This document shows positions 45,832 through 55,867 of a DNA stretch of 64,000 nt, one piece after another (within the stretch, counting starts at the first letter, position 1; each line of letters starts with the position of its first letter). The notes beneath the pieces are model-generated. The model was not told the DNA's origin, made no database searches, and worked only from the letters and a program-made list of their open reading frames with translations. The stretch is from CAYTLW01 sp964438735. GTDB taxonomy: Bacteria > Myxococcota_A > UBA9042. Location: NCBI GenBank assembly GCA_964438735.1, contig CAYTLW010000030.1:1-64000 (forward strand), given 5' to 3'. Position numbers and translations under genes: made by a program.

Positions 45832-48009
45832 TCAGTTTGACACCGATAGCTTCACGATAGCATCCGGGCTCCACTGGAATTGCAGCGTATTATTCGGGTT
45901 GACGATCTTGTGCGCGACGGCGATCTCGTACTTGCCGACGGCGTCGGGCAGGAAGTGCAGCACCGGTGTCGCGGACAGCTGGTGCTCGGCATGGATCCAG
46001 GCCGTGGAGCCCGGCGGACGGCTGACCAGGTGCCAGCGCCAGCCGCCGTCCTTGGGCACGGGCCACAAGGACTGGTGAGCGCTGGCAATCAACTGGATGG
46101 CGTGGCCCTTCTTGGGCGTGTTGAAAGGATGCAGGACCGTGGGCGGGTCGAGATCTGGGGCCACTCCGATGTGGTACCAGGCGGCGTAGTTCTCCTTGAA
46201 GGCCTTGCCCTTGCACACCGACGTGGTGCCCGTGCCCTGGCACCAGTACGTGGAGACGAAGTGGCTGCCCAGGGCCAGCGGTTCGCCGATCTTGGCCAGG
46301 TTGATGGTGAATGCCGTCAGGGAGTGTTTCGGCAGCGTGCCCTTGTAGACCACGGGGCTGTGGATCACGTACGGCGAGATCTTGCCGCCGCCGCACATGG
46401 AGGTGGGGTTGCTGCCGCCATATTGCGACGTGCAGAGGAACATGAGGTTGGTCGGCGCACAGGTGGGTACGTGCAGGACCAGCTTCGTGGACGCTGCGCC
46501 GCCGACCGGCGCGTGCAGGAACAAACCCGAGCCGGCGTGGGAATGCAGCAGGTGCGGTACGTCGCAGGTGGCGGCGTGGATCGGGATTCTGGCGGTCCGG
46601 TCGCCGTCGCCGCGGCTGTAGATGATGTGCACATAGGCTCCGGGCTGACCCGAGGGCTGGTCCTTCATTCGCTGGATGCCCATCACCAGCTGGGCGCCCT
46701 GCCCCAACAACAGTGGTTTGGGTGGCGTGCCCGGATTCGAGGAGCCGTTGGCCTTGTAGTAGGTGGTCAACTTGTAGAGGCTGGCGACGGTCGCGTTGAG
46801 GTTGGCATGCCAGGGCTGAATGGTCGCCTCCTTGATCAGCAACGCGTCGCCGCCAGTGGACTCCAGTGTGCAGACGACCTGGTTTGATTTCTTCCAGTTG
46901 ACCAGCAGTGCGATGTCAGATGCATCGCATTTCAGGGAGAACGCGGGCGGGGTCGCCCAGGCGGTGGTCAGGGGGAAGCTGAGGGCGCCCTTGGGGTCGT
47001 TGGTCAGGACCTTGACCTTGCCGGACTTGGCCTGTCCGCTGGTGTCCGGCTTGGCGTTGACGCAGACGGAGAACGAAAGTGGCGCGGCGGCGGGGCTGTT
47101 GGCAGCGCCCAGGGGCGGCAGGACGTCGTCGCTGTCGGGCGCCGAAGTGACCTCGAAGTGGTCCAGGGTCTGTTCGAGCTGCACGCTGACGAACTTCAGC
47201 GGCGCCTTGCCGCAGTTGTAGACCTGGAAGCAGCGCGCGATGGTGTCGCCTTCGGGGGTCATCCAGAAGGTGTAGCCGGCGATGTCGTCGGCGCAGGCGG
47301 TGCCGGCGACCGGTGGGCTGTAGAAGCTGACCGACTTGGCCGCCTTGACCCCCGGCGCCCACTGCAGGCTGAGCTGGCCGGCGTATGTGCTGCCCGTGTT
47401 GTGGGCCGGGTCGTACTGGATGCGGACCACGACCGTCATGCCGTTGGTGAGCGCCAGCGGCAGGGGGTGGGAGCGGTCTTGCACCAGCATGGTCAGGGCC
47501 GGGTTGTTGGTCGCCCAGTGCACCGCCTCCAAGGTCGCGCTGCCGGTGCCGTGGTTGGTGATCTGCACCTCGACGACCTTCGGGCCCTTGCTCGGCTCGG
47601 ACCAGGGGAAGGTGTAATTGTTGATGAGTTCTTCGCCGATGCGGACCTGGATGTCGGGGGTGCCTGCGACGGAAACGCCGTCCGGGTTGCCGGTGGCGCC
47701 GCCGTCGACGTCGGCTTTGCACTTGGACAACATGGGCGGAACCAGCTGGCCACCACCGGCTGCGGCGGGGTCCTCCCAGGTCACGCACTGGTTGCCGGCG
47801 CTGCAGGTCTCGACCGTGATCCACTTCTCGGTGGATTTGTCGCAGCGCATGCGCTTGTCGGGCTGGCCGGTGGTCTTTTGGCAGCCCTCGTTCTGCAGCG
47901 AGGGGACGCAGGCATCGCCAGCCTTGCCGGCGCTGCTGCCGCTGGAGGAGTTGTTGCTGCAGGCGACAGTCGCCAGAAGCGCCAGGGTGATGAGGCGGTG
48001 TACGTGCAT
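45832..48009 (-). CDS. Large lipoprotein with ASH/Ig-like domains
   Basis: A 725-residue protein. Leader RLITLALLATVAC has lipobox TVAC, followed by Ser/Asn. A Cys-bearing head follows (DACVPSLQNEGCQKTTGQPD, CSAGNQC). Several ASH-like beta sandwich domains can be seen: KVVEVQITNHGTGSATLEAV, RIQYDPAHNTGSTYAGQLSL, and SGKVKVLTNDPKGALSFPLT. The C-terminal part is unassigned. I chose ATG 48009 because the lipobox follows; the frame stays open to 48360 without a meaningful leader. It is convergent with the PPC lipoprotein. Confidence 0.75.
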   Translation of the reverse strand: MHVHRLITLALLATVACSNNSSSGSSAGKAGDACVPSLQNEGCQKTTGQPDKRMRCDKSTEKWITVETCSAGNQCVTWEDPAAAGGGQLVPPMLSKCKADVDGGATGNPDGVSVAGTPDIQVRIGEELINNYTFPWSEPSKGPKVVEVQITNHGTGSATLEAVHWATNNPALTMLVQDRSHPLPLALTNGMTVVVRIQYDPAHNTGSTYAGQLSLQWAPGVKAAKSVSFYSPPVAGTACADDIAGYTFWMTPEGDTIARCFQVYNCGKAPLKFVSVQLEQTLDHFEVTSAPDSDDVLPPLGAANSPAAAPLSFSVCVNAKPDTSGQAKSGKVKVLTNDPKGALSFPLTTAWATPPAFSLKCDASDIALLVNWKKSNQVVCTLESTGGDALLIKEATIQPWHANLNATVASLYKLTTYYKANGSSNPGTPPKPLLLGQGAQLVMGIQRMKDQPSGQPGAYVHIIYSRGDGDRTARIPIHAATCDVPHLLHSHAGSGLFLHAPVGGAASTKLVLHVPTCAPTNLMFLCTSQYGGSNPTSMCGGGKISPYVIHSPVVYKGTLPKHSLTAFTINLAKIGEPLALGSHFVSTYWCQGTGTTSVCKGKAFKENYAAWYHIGVAPDLDPPTVLHPFNTPKKGHAIQLIASAHQSLWPVPKDGGWRWHLVSRPPGSTAWIHAEHQLSATPVLHFLPDAVGKYEIAVAHKIVNPNNTLQFQWSPDAIVKLSVSN

Positions 48010-48201
48010 GGGCGAGCAAGGATGGGGTTTGCCGCCCACGAGTTCAAGGCCGCTGCTCGTCGGGCGTGGCTCGGGACCAAACGCGCTACGGCGAGCGCGA
48101 ATGCGACCGCCGCGCCGAGGGCTCGAACCCGCCCCGCATTGACTGCCGCCCACCCATCGTCGAGATTCCGAGAGGCAAACCCCTCGCGAGGAGGATCCGA
48201 C

Positions 48202-48420
48202 ATGACTGAGAGAGACGTCGAACGACAATGTGACCCGGCAACCTTCATCCAGACCCTGCGCCGGCTGGCAGATGCCCTGGAGGGCGGCGAGTCGTTCCGC
48301 ATCCAGGTGGTCAACAAGCGGTTCACCGTGCCTGCGGATGCCGAGCTGTCCATCGAGCACGAGGCCGAGGACGGGCAGGAAGAATTGGAATTCCAGTTGA
48401 AGTGGCCGTCCGCAGAGTGA
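48202..48420 (+). CDS. Amphi-Trp domain protein
   Basis: A 72-residue protein matching the amphi-Trp pattern: ATFIQTLRRLADALEGGESF (helix), RFTVPADAELSIEHEAEDG, then EELEFQLKW with the final Trp. GAGGAGGAT precedes ATG 48202. The frame is open far upstream (to 47158) but only antisense to another gene. The next gene starts two bases after its stop. Role of this family is unknown. Confidence 0.85.
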   Translation: MTERDVERQCDPATFIQTLRRLADALEGGESFRIQVVNKRFTVPADAELSIEHEAEDGQEELEFQLKWPSAE

Positions 48421-48422
48421 AG

Positions 48423-50252
48423 ATGTCGGCGCGAATCGCGGCCGCTGGGTTCGCCGGCGGTCTGCTGCTCCTGGCCTTGTTCTGGTGGCGTCCCTGGGAC
48501 GACGCCGAGCAGACGGACCCCAATGTCCCGCACGAGCGGGCGGTCAGCGCCAACGATCGGCCGTCGCCAACTGTCCCGCCACGGCGGGCCGCTGTGCTGG
48601 CTATCCGGCCTGGCCGGAGCGTCGCGCTCAACCTGGAACGCGCCGGTTCGCTGGAGTTGGAGCTGGTCGCCGGTTTGCCCGCGCCGGTCAGCATCTCGGT
48701 GGTGGCCGCCTGGCCGGTGAAAGGCTCCGAACCGGGCGCTCAACTGCACACCTTGGAAAAGGACGGGACCCTGCGCCTGCCCATGGCCGATGGCGCGCGC
48801 AGTGTCCTGCTTCACAACCCTGGACGAGAGGCCATTCACGTGTTGGCTACCGCTGCAGGGGAGACACGGCGTCACCTGGGGCCCGATGTCGTGCGCCTGC
48901 CTGCGACCACGCTCGGCAGGGAACAGCCTCCGTTGCGATTCGCGGTCACCGGCGATCGCGCGCTCAAGCTGCACGTCAGGGCGGTGCTCGAGGGCGCAGG
49001 CGACATTCGTTCGCGTGGCTTCAAGGTCGAGGCCATAGGCGAGGGCTCCACGGTGCTGGCTGTGCAGGATGCCTGGTTGACCCCGTCGCTGGCCCGCTTC
49101 GAGTCGCTGGCGGAGGCCGGACAGGGCGACGCCGCGCACCCGCTCTCGGAGCCGTGGTCGGGCACCCTCTCGTTGCCCAAGGGCGCACGATTTGTGCAGT
49201 TGTCGAGCGAGGAGGCCCTCCTGGTGCGAGCTTTTGCCCATGGAGGCCCTTCGGTTGCGCTGCCGGGGGCGGTGACGCGCGCGGCCAACAGGGTGTGGCG
49301 ACATCGTGCTGAAGACCTGGCTCCCTGGTCCTCGACGCGGCCAGAAAGAGCGGCCGCGCTCGAAGCGGCGGGCCGGCAGGTGCTTGTTCGGGCCCAGGTG
49401 CGATTGCAGGCGGTGGTGGATCCGGGCTTCGCCGCGGGACCCCTTGGCGATGGTTGGCGCCCCATGGAGACGGTCGATCCGGCGAAGACCCAGTCTCTGC
49501 TCTTTCCGGTGGTCGGCCAGGCGCCAGCGGGCCGACCCCTGTGGCTGCGTTGTGCGCCCGGCGGGCGGGCCGAGTTGGCCTTGCTGGTCGATGTCGAGGC
49601 GCCCACGTCGGGCTACCTGGAGGCCGAGGTGGTTCGCCCCCGCGGCGCGAATGGCGAGCTTCATGTACGCGCCGACCTGGCCGGCAAACCGGCTATCGAC
49701 GACAAGCTGGTCGGTCAACGCGGCACGTTCCGTCGCGGCGGACTGGCGCGACGTGGAGCGTTTCGCTGGCGCGCCGAGGGCGTGCCGAAGGGTGCGATCC
49801 TGCTCGCCCGCGTCGCGCCTGGCACGGTTCCTGGCACTGGCTGCACCCTGCTGACCAACATGGGCGCCCTGTCGCTCCTGCCCGGCGCCACCGGTCGGCT
49901 GCGATTCGACGTGCCCGTTCGCAATGTGTCGGGCCTGTACCTGGTCGCCTACGCCGCGCAGGGTGGGCACTTGGAGGTGCGCGTGGACGGCGGCACGCCC
50001 AAGCGCCGTCCGGGACTCGTTTTTGCCAGCGCCACCGAGGCCATCCAACGCTTCAGCCCGTCGACGCGAGTCGGCGGCACGCGCGGCTGGCAGGTCCATC
50101 GACCCTTCGCTTCGGTTCGACAATGCGATCGGGTGTTCGTGCCCTTGCGAGAGGATCTGCAGCCCGGCGGACACGAGCTGCACGTCGTCAACGTAGGGCC
50201 GGCTGCGGTTTGGGTGCAGGCGTCACAGCGTGCGCACGCGGCGCTGGACTGA
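48423..50252 (+). CDS. Membrane-anchored protein of unknown function
   Basis: A 609-residue protein with one N-terminal transmembrane anchor (IAAAGFAGGLLLLALFWW, about 5-22) and a large extracytoplasmic part. The rest is beta-rich with repeated modules (SLELELVAGLPAPVSISVVA, RFAVTGDRALKLHVRAVLEG, RLRFDVPVRNVSGLYLVAYA). It may comprise PPC-like jelly-roll domains. No catalytic motif is visible. It begins two bases after the amphi-Trp stop and ends 87 bases before the kinase gene, suggesting a common transcript. I chose ATG 48423 over GTG 48402. Confidence 0.65.
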   Translation: MSARIAAAGFAGGLLLLALFWWRPWDDAEQTDPNVPHERAVSANDRPSPTVPPRRAAVLAIRPGRSVALNLERAGSLELELVAGLPAPVSISVVAAWPVKGSEPGAQLHTLEKDGTLRLPMADGARSVLLHNPGREAIHVLATAAGETRRHLGPDVVRLPATTLGREQPPLRFAVTGDRALKLHVRAVLEGAGDIRSRGFKVEAIGEGSTVLAVQDAWLTPSLARFESLAEAGQGDAAHPLSEPWSGTLSLPKGARFVQLSSEEALLVRAFAHGGPSVALPGAVTRAANRVWRHRAEDLAPWSSTRPERAAALEAAGRQVLVRAQVRLQAVVDPGFAAGPLGDGWRPMETVDPAKTQSLLFPVVGQAPAGRPLWLRCAPGGRAELALLVDVEAPTSGYLEAEVVRPRGANGELHVRADLAGKPAIDDKLVGQRGTFRRGGLARRGAFRWRAEGVPKGAILLARVAPGTVPGTGCTLLTNMGALSLLPGATGRLRFDVPVRNVSGLYLVAYAAQGGHLEVRVDGGTPKRRPGLVFASATEAIQRFSPSTRVGGTRGWQVHRPFASVRQCDRVFVPLREDLQPGGHELHVVNVGPAAVWVQASQRAHAALD

Positions 50253-50339
50253 CGCCGCCGGCAAGCGCACGATAGAGCGCCCGATGGGCCGCACATCGAC
50301 GAAACCGCTCTTCTGAGTCCGCCTGAACCGGAGCCCGCC

Positions 50340-51833
50340 ATGTCTGGCCGAGACAAGCGAACCCGACCGCTCAAGGCCACCGGTGCCCAAGACAGGCATT
50401 CGGCTGGAGGCCACGACGACGACGCGCGCACGACCTTGCTGCCGCCGCGCGACTCGACCAACGACGCCAGCCGATCCAGCCCGGCGAGCGCCCGCTCGGT
50501 GGTGCCGACTCCAGCCGGCGATAACGAGGTCCTCGGCCGCTGGCGCTGGCGTCTGGACAAGCGGATCGGACGCGGGGGTTTTGGCTCGGTATTTCTCGCC
50601 ACGCGCATCGGTGCTGCGGCGCGCCAGACCGGCGACCAGCGCGATGGCATGGCGCAGCCGCCCGAGCGCTGCGCGGTGAAGGTCTTTCACGCGCCGGAGG
50701 GGCTGGACTCACGCGAGCTGCTCAAGCGGGAGCTCGCCTCCATGCTGCCGATGCATTGCGAGCGCATCCCGGCGGTCTACGACTGGGATGTGGAGGGCGA
50801 CATGCCCTTCGTGGTGGTGACCTTTTGCTCGGGCGGTTCGTTGAGCGCTCGTCTGCGCAAGCAAGGCGCGTTGGGCGAGTCTGAGGCCTGGCGCCTGCTC
50901 CTCGACCTGATGACCGCGCTCTCGGCCGCCCACAATGGCGCCCTGCTGCACCTGGACGTCAAGCCCGGCAACGTATTGCTCGATGGTGAAGACGGCTACA
51001 TGTTGACCGACTTCGGCATCTCCCAGGGCGCCCAGGTGGGCAGCGATATCGTCGCCACCGGACGCGGCACCACCGGCTACCAGGCGCCCGAACAGGCCGA
51101 CAACGCCACCGACATCTTCGACGCGCGCACCGACCTGTGGGGCGCCGGCGCCACCATGTGGACCGCGGTCACCGGCATCAAGCTCGATCGCAACGCCCAC
51201 GTACGCATCGCGGAGGAGACGCCGGAGAACATCTACGGCCTGCCGCCACCGTCGCGCCTGGGGGCTTTCGTCTCGGCCGAACTCGAGGCCACGATCATGG
51301 ACCTGGTGGCCATCCGCCCGGCGCGTCGACCGGGCGGCGCCGCCGAAGTGCTGGCCCGCATCGGTCGTCGCGGCAGCGGCACCGGTGGCCTGCCCGTGCC
51401 CCTGCCGCCGGATAATGCCCAGGCCCGCGTGGTGCTGGACGGCCTGATCGACCCGCTCTGGGCCAGCGTCTGCGCAGGCCGGGACTCACTGCGCCACGTG
51501 GTGCGCTTCCGAGATGGCGAGCTGTTGTGCAACGCAGGCGAGCGTTCGCATCACGCCTGGGTGCTCCTGCGCGGCCGGGTGCGGGTCGAGCGGGGCGAGC
51601 AGCTGCTGACCGTCTGCGAGCGGGAGGGCACCTTCCTGGGCGAGGTCTCGACCCTGACCGGCAGCGCCCGCACAGCCTCCATGCGCGCAGATGGCGACGT
51701 CTGGGCGCTGCTCTTCAACGCTGCTCAGCTGGAGGACTTCATCACCGCCCACCCGGCCGTGGGTATGCGCCTCATCCACACCCTGGCCACGCGCCTGGAG
51801 CGGGAATCCCGCCTGCAGAACGAATCCGCATGA
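50340..51833 (+). CDS. Ser/Thr protein kinase with C-terminal cNMP-binding domain
   Basis: A 497-residue protein without a membrane segment. The kinase domain spans about 65-340: RIGRGGFGSVF (glycine loop), CAVKVFH with the ATP-binding Lys, LLHLDVKPGNVLL, TDFGISQG, and GTTGYQAPEQ. The catalytic loop reads HLD instead of HRD, so it is a non-RD kinase; the catalytic Asp remains. A cyclic-nucleotide-binding (Crp-like) domain lies at about 385-490 (GELLCNAGERSHHAWVLLRG, REGTFLGEVSTLTGSART). Cyclic nucleotide or another ligand may control kinase output. The stop overlaps the next start by ATGA, so the two kinases are translationally coupled. Confidence 0.88.
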   Translation: MSGRDKRTRPLKATGAQDRHSAGGHDDDARTTLLPPRDSTNDASRSSPASARSVVPTPAGDNEVLGRWRWRLDKRIGRGGFGSVFLATRIGAAARQTGDQRDGMAQPPERCAVKVFHAPEGLDSRELLKRELASMLPMHCERIPAVYDWDVEGDMPFVVVTFCSGGSLSARLRKQGALGESEAWRLLLDLMTALSAAHNGALLHLDVKPGNVLLDGEDGYMLTDFGISQGAQVGSDIVATGRGTTGYQAPEQADNATDIFDARTDLWGAGATMWTAVTGIKLDRNAHVRIAEETPENIYGLPPPSRLGAFVSAELEATIMDLVAIRPARRPGGAAEVLARIGRRGSGTGGLPVPLPPDNAQARVVLDGLIDPLWASVCAGRDSLRHVVRFRDGELLCNAGERSHHAWVLLRGRVRVERGEQLLTVCEREGTFLGEVSTLTGSARTASMRADGDVWALLFNAAQLEDFITAHPAVGMRLIHTLATRLERESRLQNESA

Positions 51834-54800
51834 GCACACCGCCTCCCATCGCTGTCGGCGACGTCATCGGCGACGCCTACGTGGTCGAGCGCTTCCTCGG
51901 CGGCGGCGGCATGGGCAGCATCTTCGTCTGTCGCGACACCACGCTGGATCGACGGGTCGCGGTCAAGGTGTTGCATCGCGAGATCGGCGGTTCCAGCGAA
52001 GCGGATATGCGCTTCCAGACCGAGGCCAGGGTCATGTCCCGCGTGGTGCATCCCAACGTGGTGGCGATCTACGCCTTTGGCCGCCATGCGGACGCCTGGT
52101 ACCTGGCCATGGAGCTGGTCGAGGGCGAGGACCTGGACGAGGTGCTGCGGCGCGAGGGCAAGCTCAGCCTCGAAGATGCGGTCTCGCTCACGCGCCAGAT
52201 CGCCAGCGGCCTGGCCGAGGCGCATGGTCACGGCATCATCCATCGCGACATCAAGCCGGCCAACGTGCTGCTGCGTCGACTGGCGTCGGGCGTCCTGCTG
52301 GCCAAGGTGGTGGACTTTGGCATCGCGCGAGTGTTCGGCGCGCCCGAACCGGATCAGGACGCCTCCCAGGATACGCAGATGCTGGGCACGCCGGCCTACA
52401 TGCCGCCCGAGCAGATCCAGGCCCAGTCGGTGGACGGTCGGGCCGATCTCTACTCCCTGGCCGTACTCTGCTTCCAGATGCTTTCGGGCAGCCTGCCCGT
52501 CTATCGGCAGTCGGCGCAGGGCATCCTGCTGGCGCACCTGCTCGACGAGCCGGGTCCGCTGGTGGTGCCGGGTGTGCGCAAGTCCACCGCCCAGGCCATG
52601 CAGAAGGTGATCCACAGGGCGCTTGCCAAGAAGGTCGAGGGTCGCCAGGACGACGTGTTGAGCTTCGCCGCCGAGTTGGAAGAGGCCTCGGGCCTGGCCC
52701 TGCGCACCGGGCGGATCAGCGTCGTGCCCTGCCCGGCCTGTCGGCACGCTTGTCGCGGTGGCGGCGGCTTCTGCGAGAGCTGCGGGTCGGCGGTGCCTAT
52801 GGTTCGCTGCCCGGCCTGCAACGCCCGGCGACACGGTGAACGCTACTTCTGCGCTGAATGCGGTACCTCCCTGCTGGGCACCGCACGCCGTGGCGTCGCT
52901 GAACAGGAAGATGGTGGCCAGGGCACCGAAGCTGTAGGCGCCGCAGGTCAGGTCACCTCGGCGGTGCTGGTCGCCCGATTGGGCGGCGCGGTGGGCGCCC
53001 CGGGCGCGGTCGTGGCGGCAGAGTTCGCCCGCAGTTTCGCCTCGGCGGTGGAACGTGAGGGCGGCCGGCCGCTGGCCCTGTTGGGGCACGAATGCCTGGC
53101 AGTCTTCGGTCTGGGCGGCATGCGCGAAGGCGAGGTGGAGGCGGCCGTGGACACGGCGCTGGCCCTGCCCCGTCTGTTGGATCGACTGCGCGGCGAGCAG
53201 GAGCACCTGACCATGGCCGTGGGCATCGCCCTGGGACGGCTGGCGACCAGCGGGCTGGGGTTTGCCTGGGGCACAGCCCTGGCTGGTGGCGAGGTGGTGG
53301 AGGCCGCCCGTCGAGCCGCCGCGGCGGCGTCCGATGGCGGCGTGGTCATCACCGATATCGTGCGCCGCGAGGTCGAACGGGTCTTCGAAACGCGGCCCCA
53401 GGGCGTCGGCCAGCATCGGGTGCTCCGCCACACGCGCGCGTCGACTTCTCTGTCGAGTCGCGGCATGCGCGGCGGTCGCGGGCCGCTCGTCGGCCGAAGC
53501 GCCGACCTGAAGGCCCTGATGGAGGGCGCCGCCACGGTGCGCCGCGACCGACGCCTGTACACGGTGGCCATCGCCGGCGAGGCCGGAAGTGGCAAGTCTC
53601 GGGTGGCCGGCGCCTTCCTGAGTGAACTGCAGCGCAGCGGCGATGGCTGGCAGGTGGACGTGGCCCGCTGCAGTCCCATCGGCTTCCCGGTGCCTTTCGA
53701 GCCCTTCGTCGACATCCTGCGCAGCCGCACCGGCGCTCATGAAGCCAGCGACCGCGGCGCAATCGCCGGCCGCCTGGCCGCCTTGTTGGGGGGCGGTGAA
53801 CCAGGCGACCAGCGCATCGCCAATCGTGCCGAAGCGCTGGGTCGACTCATGGGGCTGGAGGCCAACCAGACCCTGCGATTGGAGGCCGCCCGGCCGGCGG
53901 ACGAGGTCGAGCAGGCCGGCGCATTCGAGGCCTATGTCGCTTACCTGCGCGGCGCGGCCGTGGCTTCGCCCCTGGTCATGGTGCTCGAGGACCTGCAGTG
54001 GGCCCGGGCGCAGACCCTGGAGCTGCTCGACCACATCCTCCGCTCCTGCGCCGATCTGCCGCTGCTGATCGTCAAGCTGCTGCGCCGCGAGCGCTCGGAC
54101 GAGGTCCTGAAGGCTCTGGCCCTACCAGAAGGCAGATCGATCACCCGAACCCTGGTCCCATTCACCGCCTCGGGCACGGCCAGGATGCTGTCCGCCCTCA
54201 CCGAAGGCGCCAACGTGCCCTCCTCCCTGGCTGTGCGGGTGCACGAATTCGCCAGCGGGCTGCCCGGTCGCGTCGAGGAGGCCTTCGACGCGTTGCAGGA
54301 AGAGGGCGTCTTCCGCCTGGTCGAAGGCAGCTGGCAGGTGGCCGCGGAGTCGGCCGTCAGCGCGGCCTTGGATCGCTCGCTGAGCGAGGTGGTGCTGCAG
54401 CGCATCGGACGCCTGCCGCCGGCCGAGCGCAGCCTGCTGCGGGCGTTGGCTTCGGCCGGGTCGTATGCGCCTCTGGGACTCCTGGCGGCCATGTTGGAGC
54501 GCGACATCACCGCAGCGGAGCTGGATCGGGTCTGCCAGAACGGCCACGTGGTCGAACTGCGGGCGCGTCACTTCAAGGGCGAGCGGGAGTTCGCCATCCG
54601 CCAGCGACAGGTGGCCGACATCCTCGCCGACGCGGTGCCCACGGCCCACAAGCGAGATCTTCATCGCCGCGCGGCACGCTGGCTGATGGACTGGAAGGGG
54701 CCGCGTCCGCCCGGCTTTGGCGCCACCCTGGCGCATCATTTCCTGGTCGCCGGCGACGATCGACGTGCGGCCGAGTTCCTGGTCCGTGTGGCCCAGGAGT

Positions 54801-55867
54801 CCATGCGCGCCTTCGCGACCCGGGATGCACGCGAGGCGTTCGCCGCTGCGGTGGAGGTGGCGCGAGAGGCCGCCCGCAAGCCGGAAGAGGCGGTCGCGGT
54901 GCAGCCCACCTTGATCGAGGCCCTGCTGGGGCTGGCCGAGGTGGGCGCCCACATCGGCGAAGTGGACGAATCGCTGGCCGCCGCAGACGAGGTGCTCGGC
55001 CACGCGCGCGCTGCCGAAGATGGCGTCGTGCGCGCCCGCGCCCTCCTGGTTCAAGGCGAGCTGCGGACCCGCGCCGGCGACTACGACGGAGCCATCGACG
55101 CCTACGGTCACGCCGCCACCATCGGCGCCAGCGACGCCCGCGGGGTCGGCCTGGCCGCCATCGCCACCGGCCGCAAGGCCATGGTGTTGTTCCGGGCTGG
55201 CCTGCGCGACGAGGCCGGCGCGTTCGCCCGCGCGGGCCTGGACCACTATGTCGACGCGGTGCCCACGGCCGACCTGCAGCGTGGCCTGGGGCGCTTGCAC
55301 GTGGTGCTGGGTCACCTGGCCTCCATCGGGGGACGCTTCGACGTCGCCCGGTCCCACTTCGAGGCCGCGCGCGATCGGTCCGAGCGTGGTGGCGACCGGA
55401 TCGGCGTCAACGTCGCCCTGCTGTCATTGGGCAACGCGGCCTACCGCAGCGGCGACCTGGACGGGGCTCAGAACGTCTATCGCCGCGCCGCCGATGCCTG
55501 CCACCAGATCGATTACCTGCAGGGGGTCGCGGTGGCGCGCACCAACCTGGGCAATGTCCTGCTGGACAAGAAGGAGCCGGGCGCGGCCCTGGTGGAGCTG
55601 TTGCCGGCCGAGCAGGCCATGCGTCGCAGCCGCTCGCTGGACATGTTGCCCGAGACCTTGCGCTTGATCGCCATCTGTCGGCTGGAGACCGGCGGCTTCA
55701 CCGCGGCGTTGACCAAGGCGGGCGAGGCGAAGGAGCTGGCACTGCGGCTGGGCAATGAGGCGATGGCCAAAGCCGCAGCCGATGTACTCGAGGAGGCCGA
55801 GGTGCGCGCCGGCGACCCGGACGCGACCACGACCCGCATCGAGGCGATCGACGTACCCCCGCGTTGA
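51830..55867 (+). CDS. Multidomain Ser/Thr kinase with Zn ribbons, cyclase-like, AAA and TPR regions
   Basis: A 1345-residue protein. Kinase domain about 15-275: FLGGGGMGSIFV, VAVKVLHRE, HRDIKPANVLL, DFGIARVFG and GTPAYMPPEQ. Two Zn-ribbon modules follow at about 300-342 (CPACRHACRGGGGFCESCGS, CPACNARRHGERYFCAECGT). Residues about 370-540 resemble a class III adenylate cyclase but lack the metal Asp pair (SAVLVARLGGA...), so they look inactive. Residues about 550-900 are an AAA-type ATPase of the large signal-transduction type (GPLVGRSADLKAL, then GEAGSGKSRV as Walker A; VLEDLQWA). The rest is TPR-like, with NLGNVLLDKK near 1240. The gene shares ATGA with the upstream kinase. Such proteins act as signalling hubs; the target is unknown. 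Confidence 0.88.
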   Translation: MSTPPPIAVGDVIGDAYVVERFLGGGGMGSIFVCRDTTLDRRVAVKVLHREIGGSSEADMRFQTEARVMSRVVHPNVVAIYAFGRHADAWYLAMELVEGEDLDEVLRREGKLSLEDAVSLTRQIASGLAEAHGHGIIHRDIKPANVLLRRLASGVLLAKVVDFGIARVFGAPEPDQDASQDTQMLGTPAYMPPEQIQAQSVDGRADLYSLAVLCFQMLSGSLPVYRQSAQGILLAHLLDEPGPLVVPGVRKSTAQAMQKVIHRALAKKVEGRQDDVLSFAAELEEASGLALRTGRISVVPCPACRHACRGGGGFCESCGSAVPMVRCPACNARRHGERYFCAECGTSLLGTARRGVAEQEDGGQGTEAVGAAGQVTSAVLVARLGGAVGAPGAVVAAEFARSFASAVEREGGRPLALLGHECLAVFGLGGMREGEVEAAVDTALALPRLLDRLRGEQEHLTMAVGIALGRLATSGLGFAWGTALAGGEVVEAARRAAAAASDGGVVITDIVRREVERVFETRPQGVGQHRVLRHTRASTSLSSRGMRGGRGPLVGRSADLKALMEGAATVRRDRRLYTVAIAGEAGSGKSRVAGAFLSELQRSGDGWQVDVARCSPIGFPVPFEPFVDILRSRTGAHEASDRGAIAGRLAALLGGGEPGDQRIANRAEALGRLMGLEANQTLRLEAARPADEVEQAGAFEAYVAYLRGAAVASPLVMVLEDLQWARAQTLELLDHILRSCADLPLLIVKLLRRERSDEVLKALALPEGRSITRTLVPFTASGTARMLSALTEGANVPSSLAVRVHEFASGLPGRVEEAFDALQEEGVFRLVEGSWQVAAESAVSAALDRSLSEVVLQRIGRLPPAERSLLRALASAGSYAPLGLLAAMLERDITAAELDRVCQNGHVVELRARHFKGEREFAIRQRQVADILADAVPTAHKRDLHRRAARWLMDWKGPRPPGFGATLAHHFLVAGDDRRAAEFLVRVAQESMRAFATRDAREAFAAAVEVAREAARKPEEAVAVQPTLIEALLGLAEVGAHIGEVDESLAAADEVLGHARAAEDGVVRARALLVQGELRTRAGDYDGAIDAYGHAATIGASDARGVGLAAIATGRKAMVLFRAGLRDEAGAFARAGLDHYVDAVPTADLQRGLGRLHVVLGHLASIGGRFDVARSHFEAARDRSERGGDRIGVNVALLSLGNAAYRSGDLDGAQNVYRRAADACHQIDYLQGVAVARTNLGNVLLDKKEPGAALVELLPAEQAMRRSRSLDMLPETLRLIAICRLETGGFTAALTKAGEAKELALRLGNEAMAKAAADVLEEAEVRAGDPDATTTRIEAIDVPPR

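Noticed and set aside
47781..50183. 800-residue minus-strand open frame
   Set aside because: It runs antisense through the unknown membrane protein and amphi-Trp genes and into the leader of the ASH lipoprotein. Low-complexity composition, no domain.
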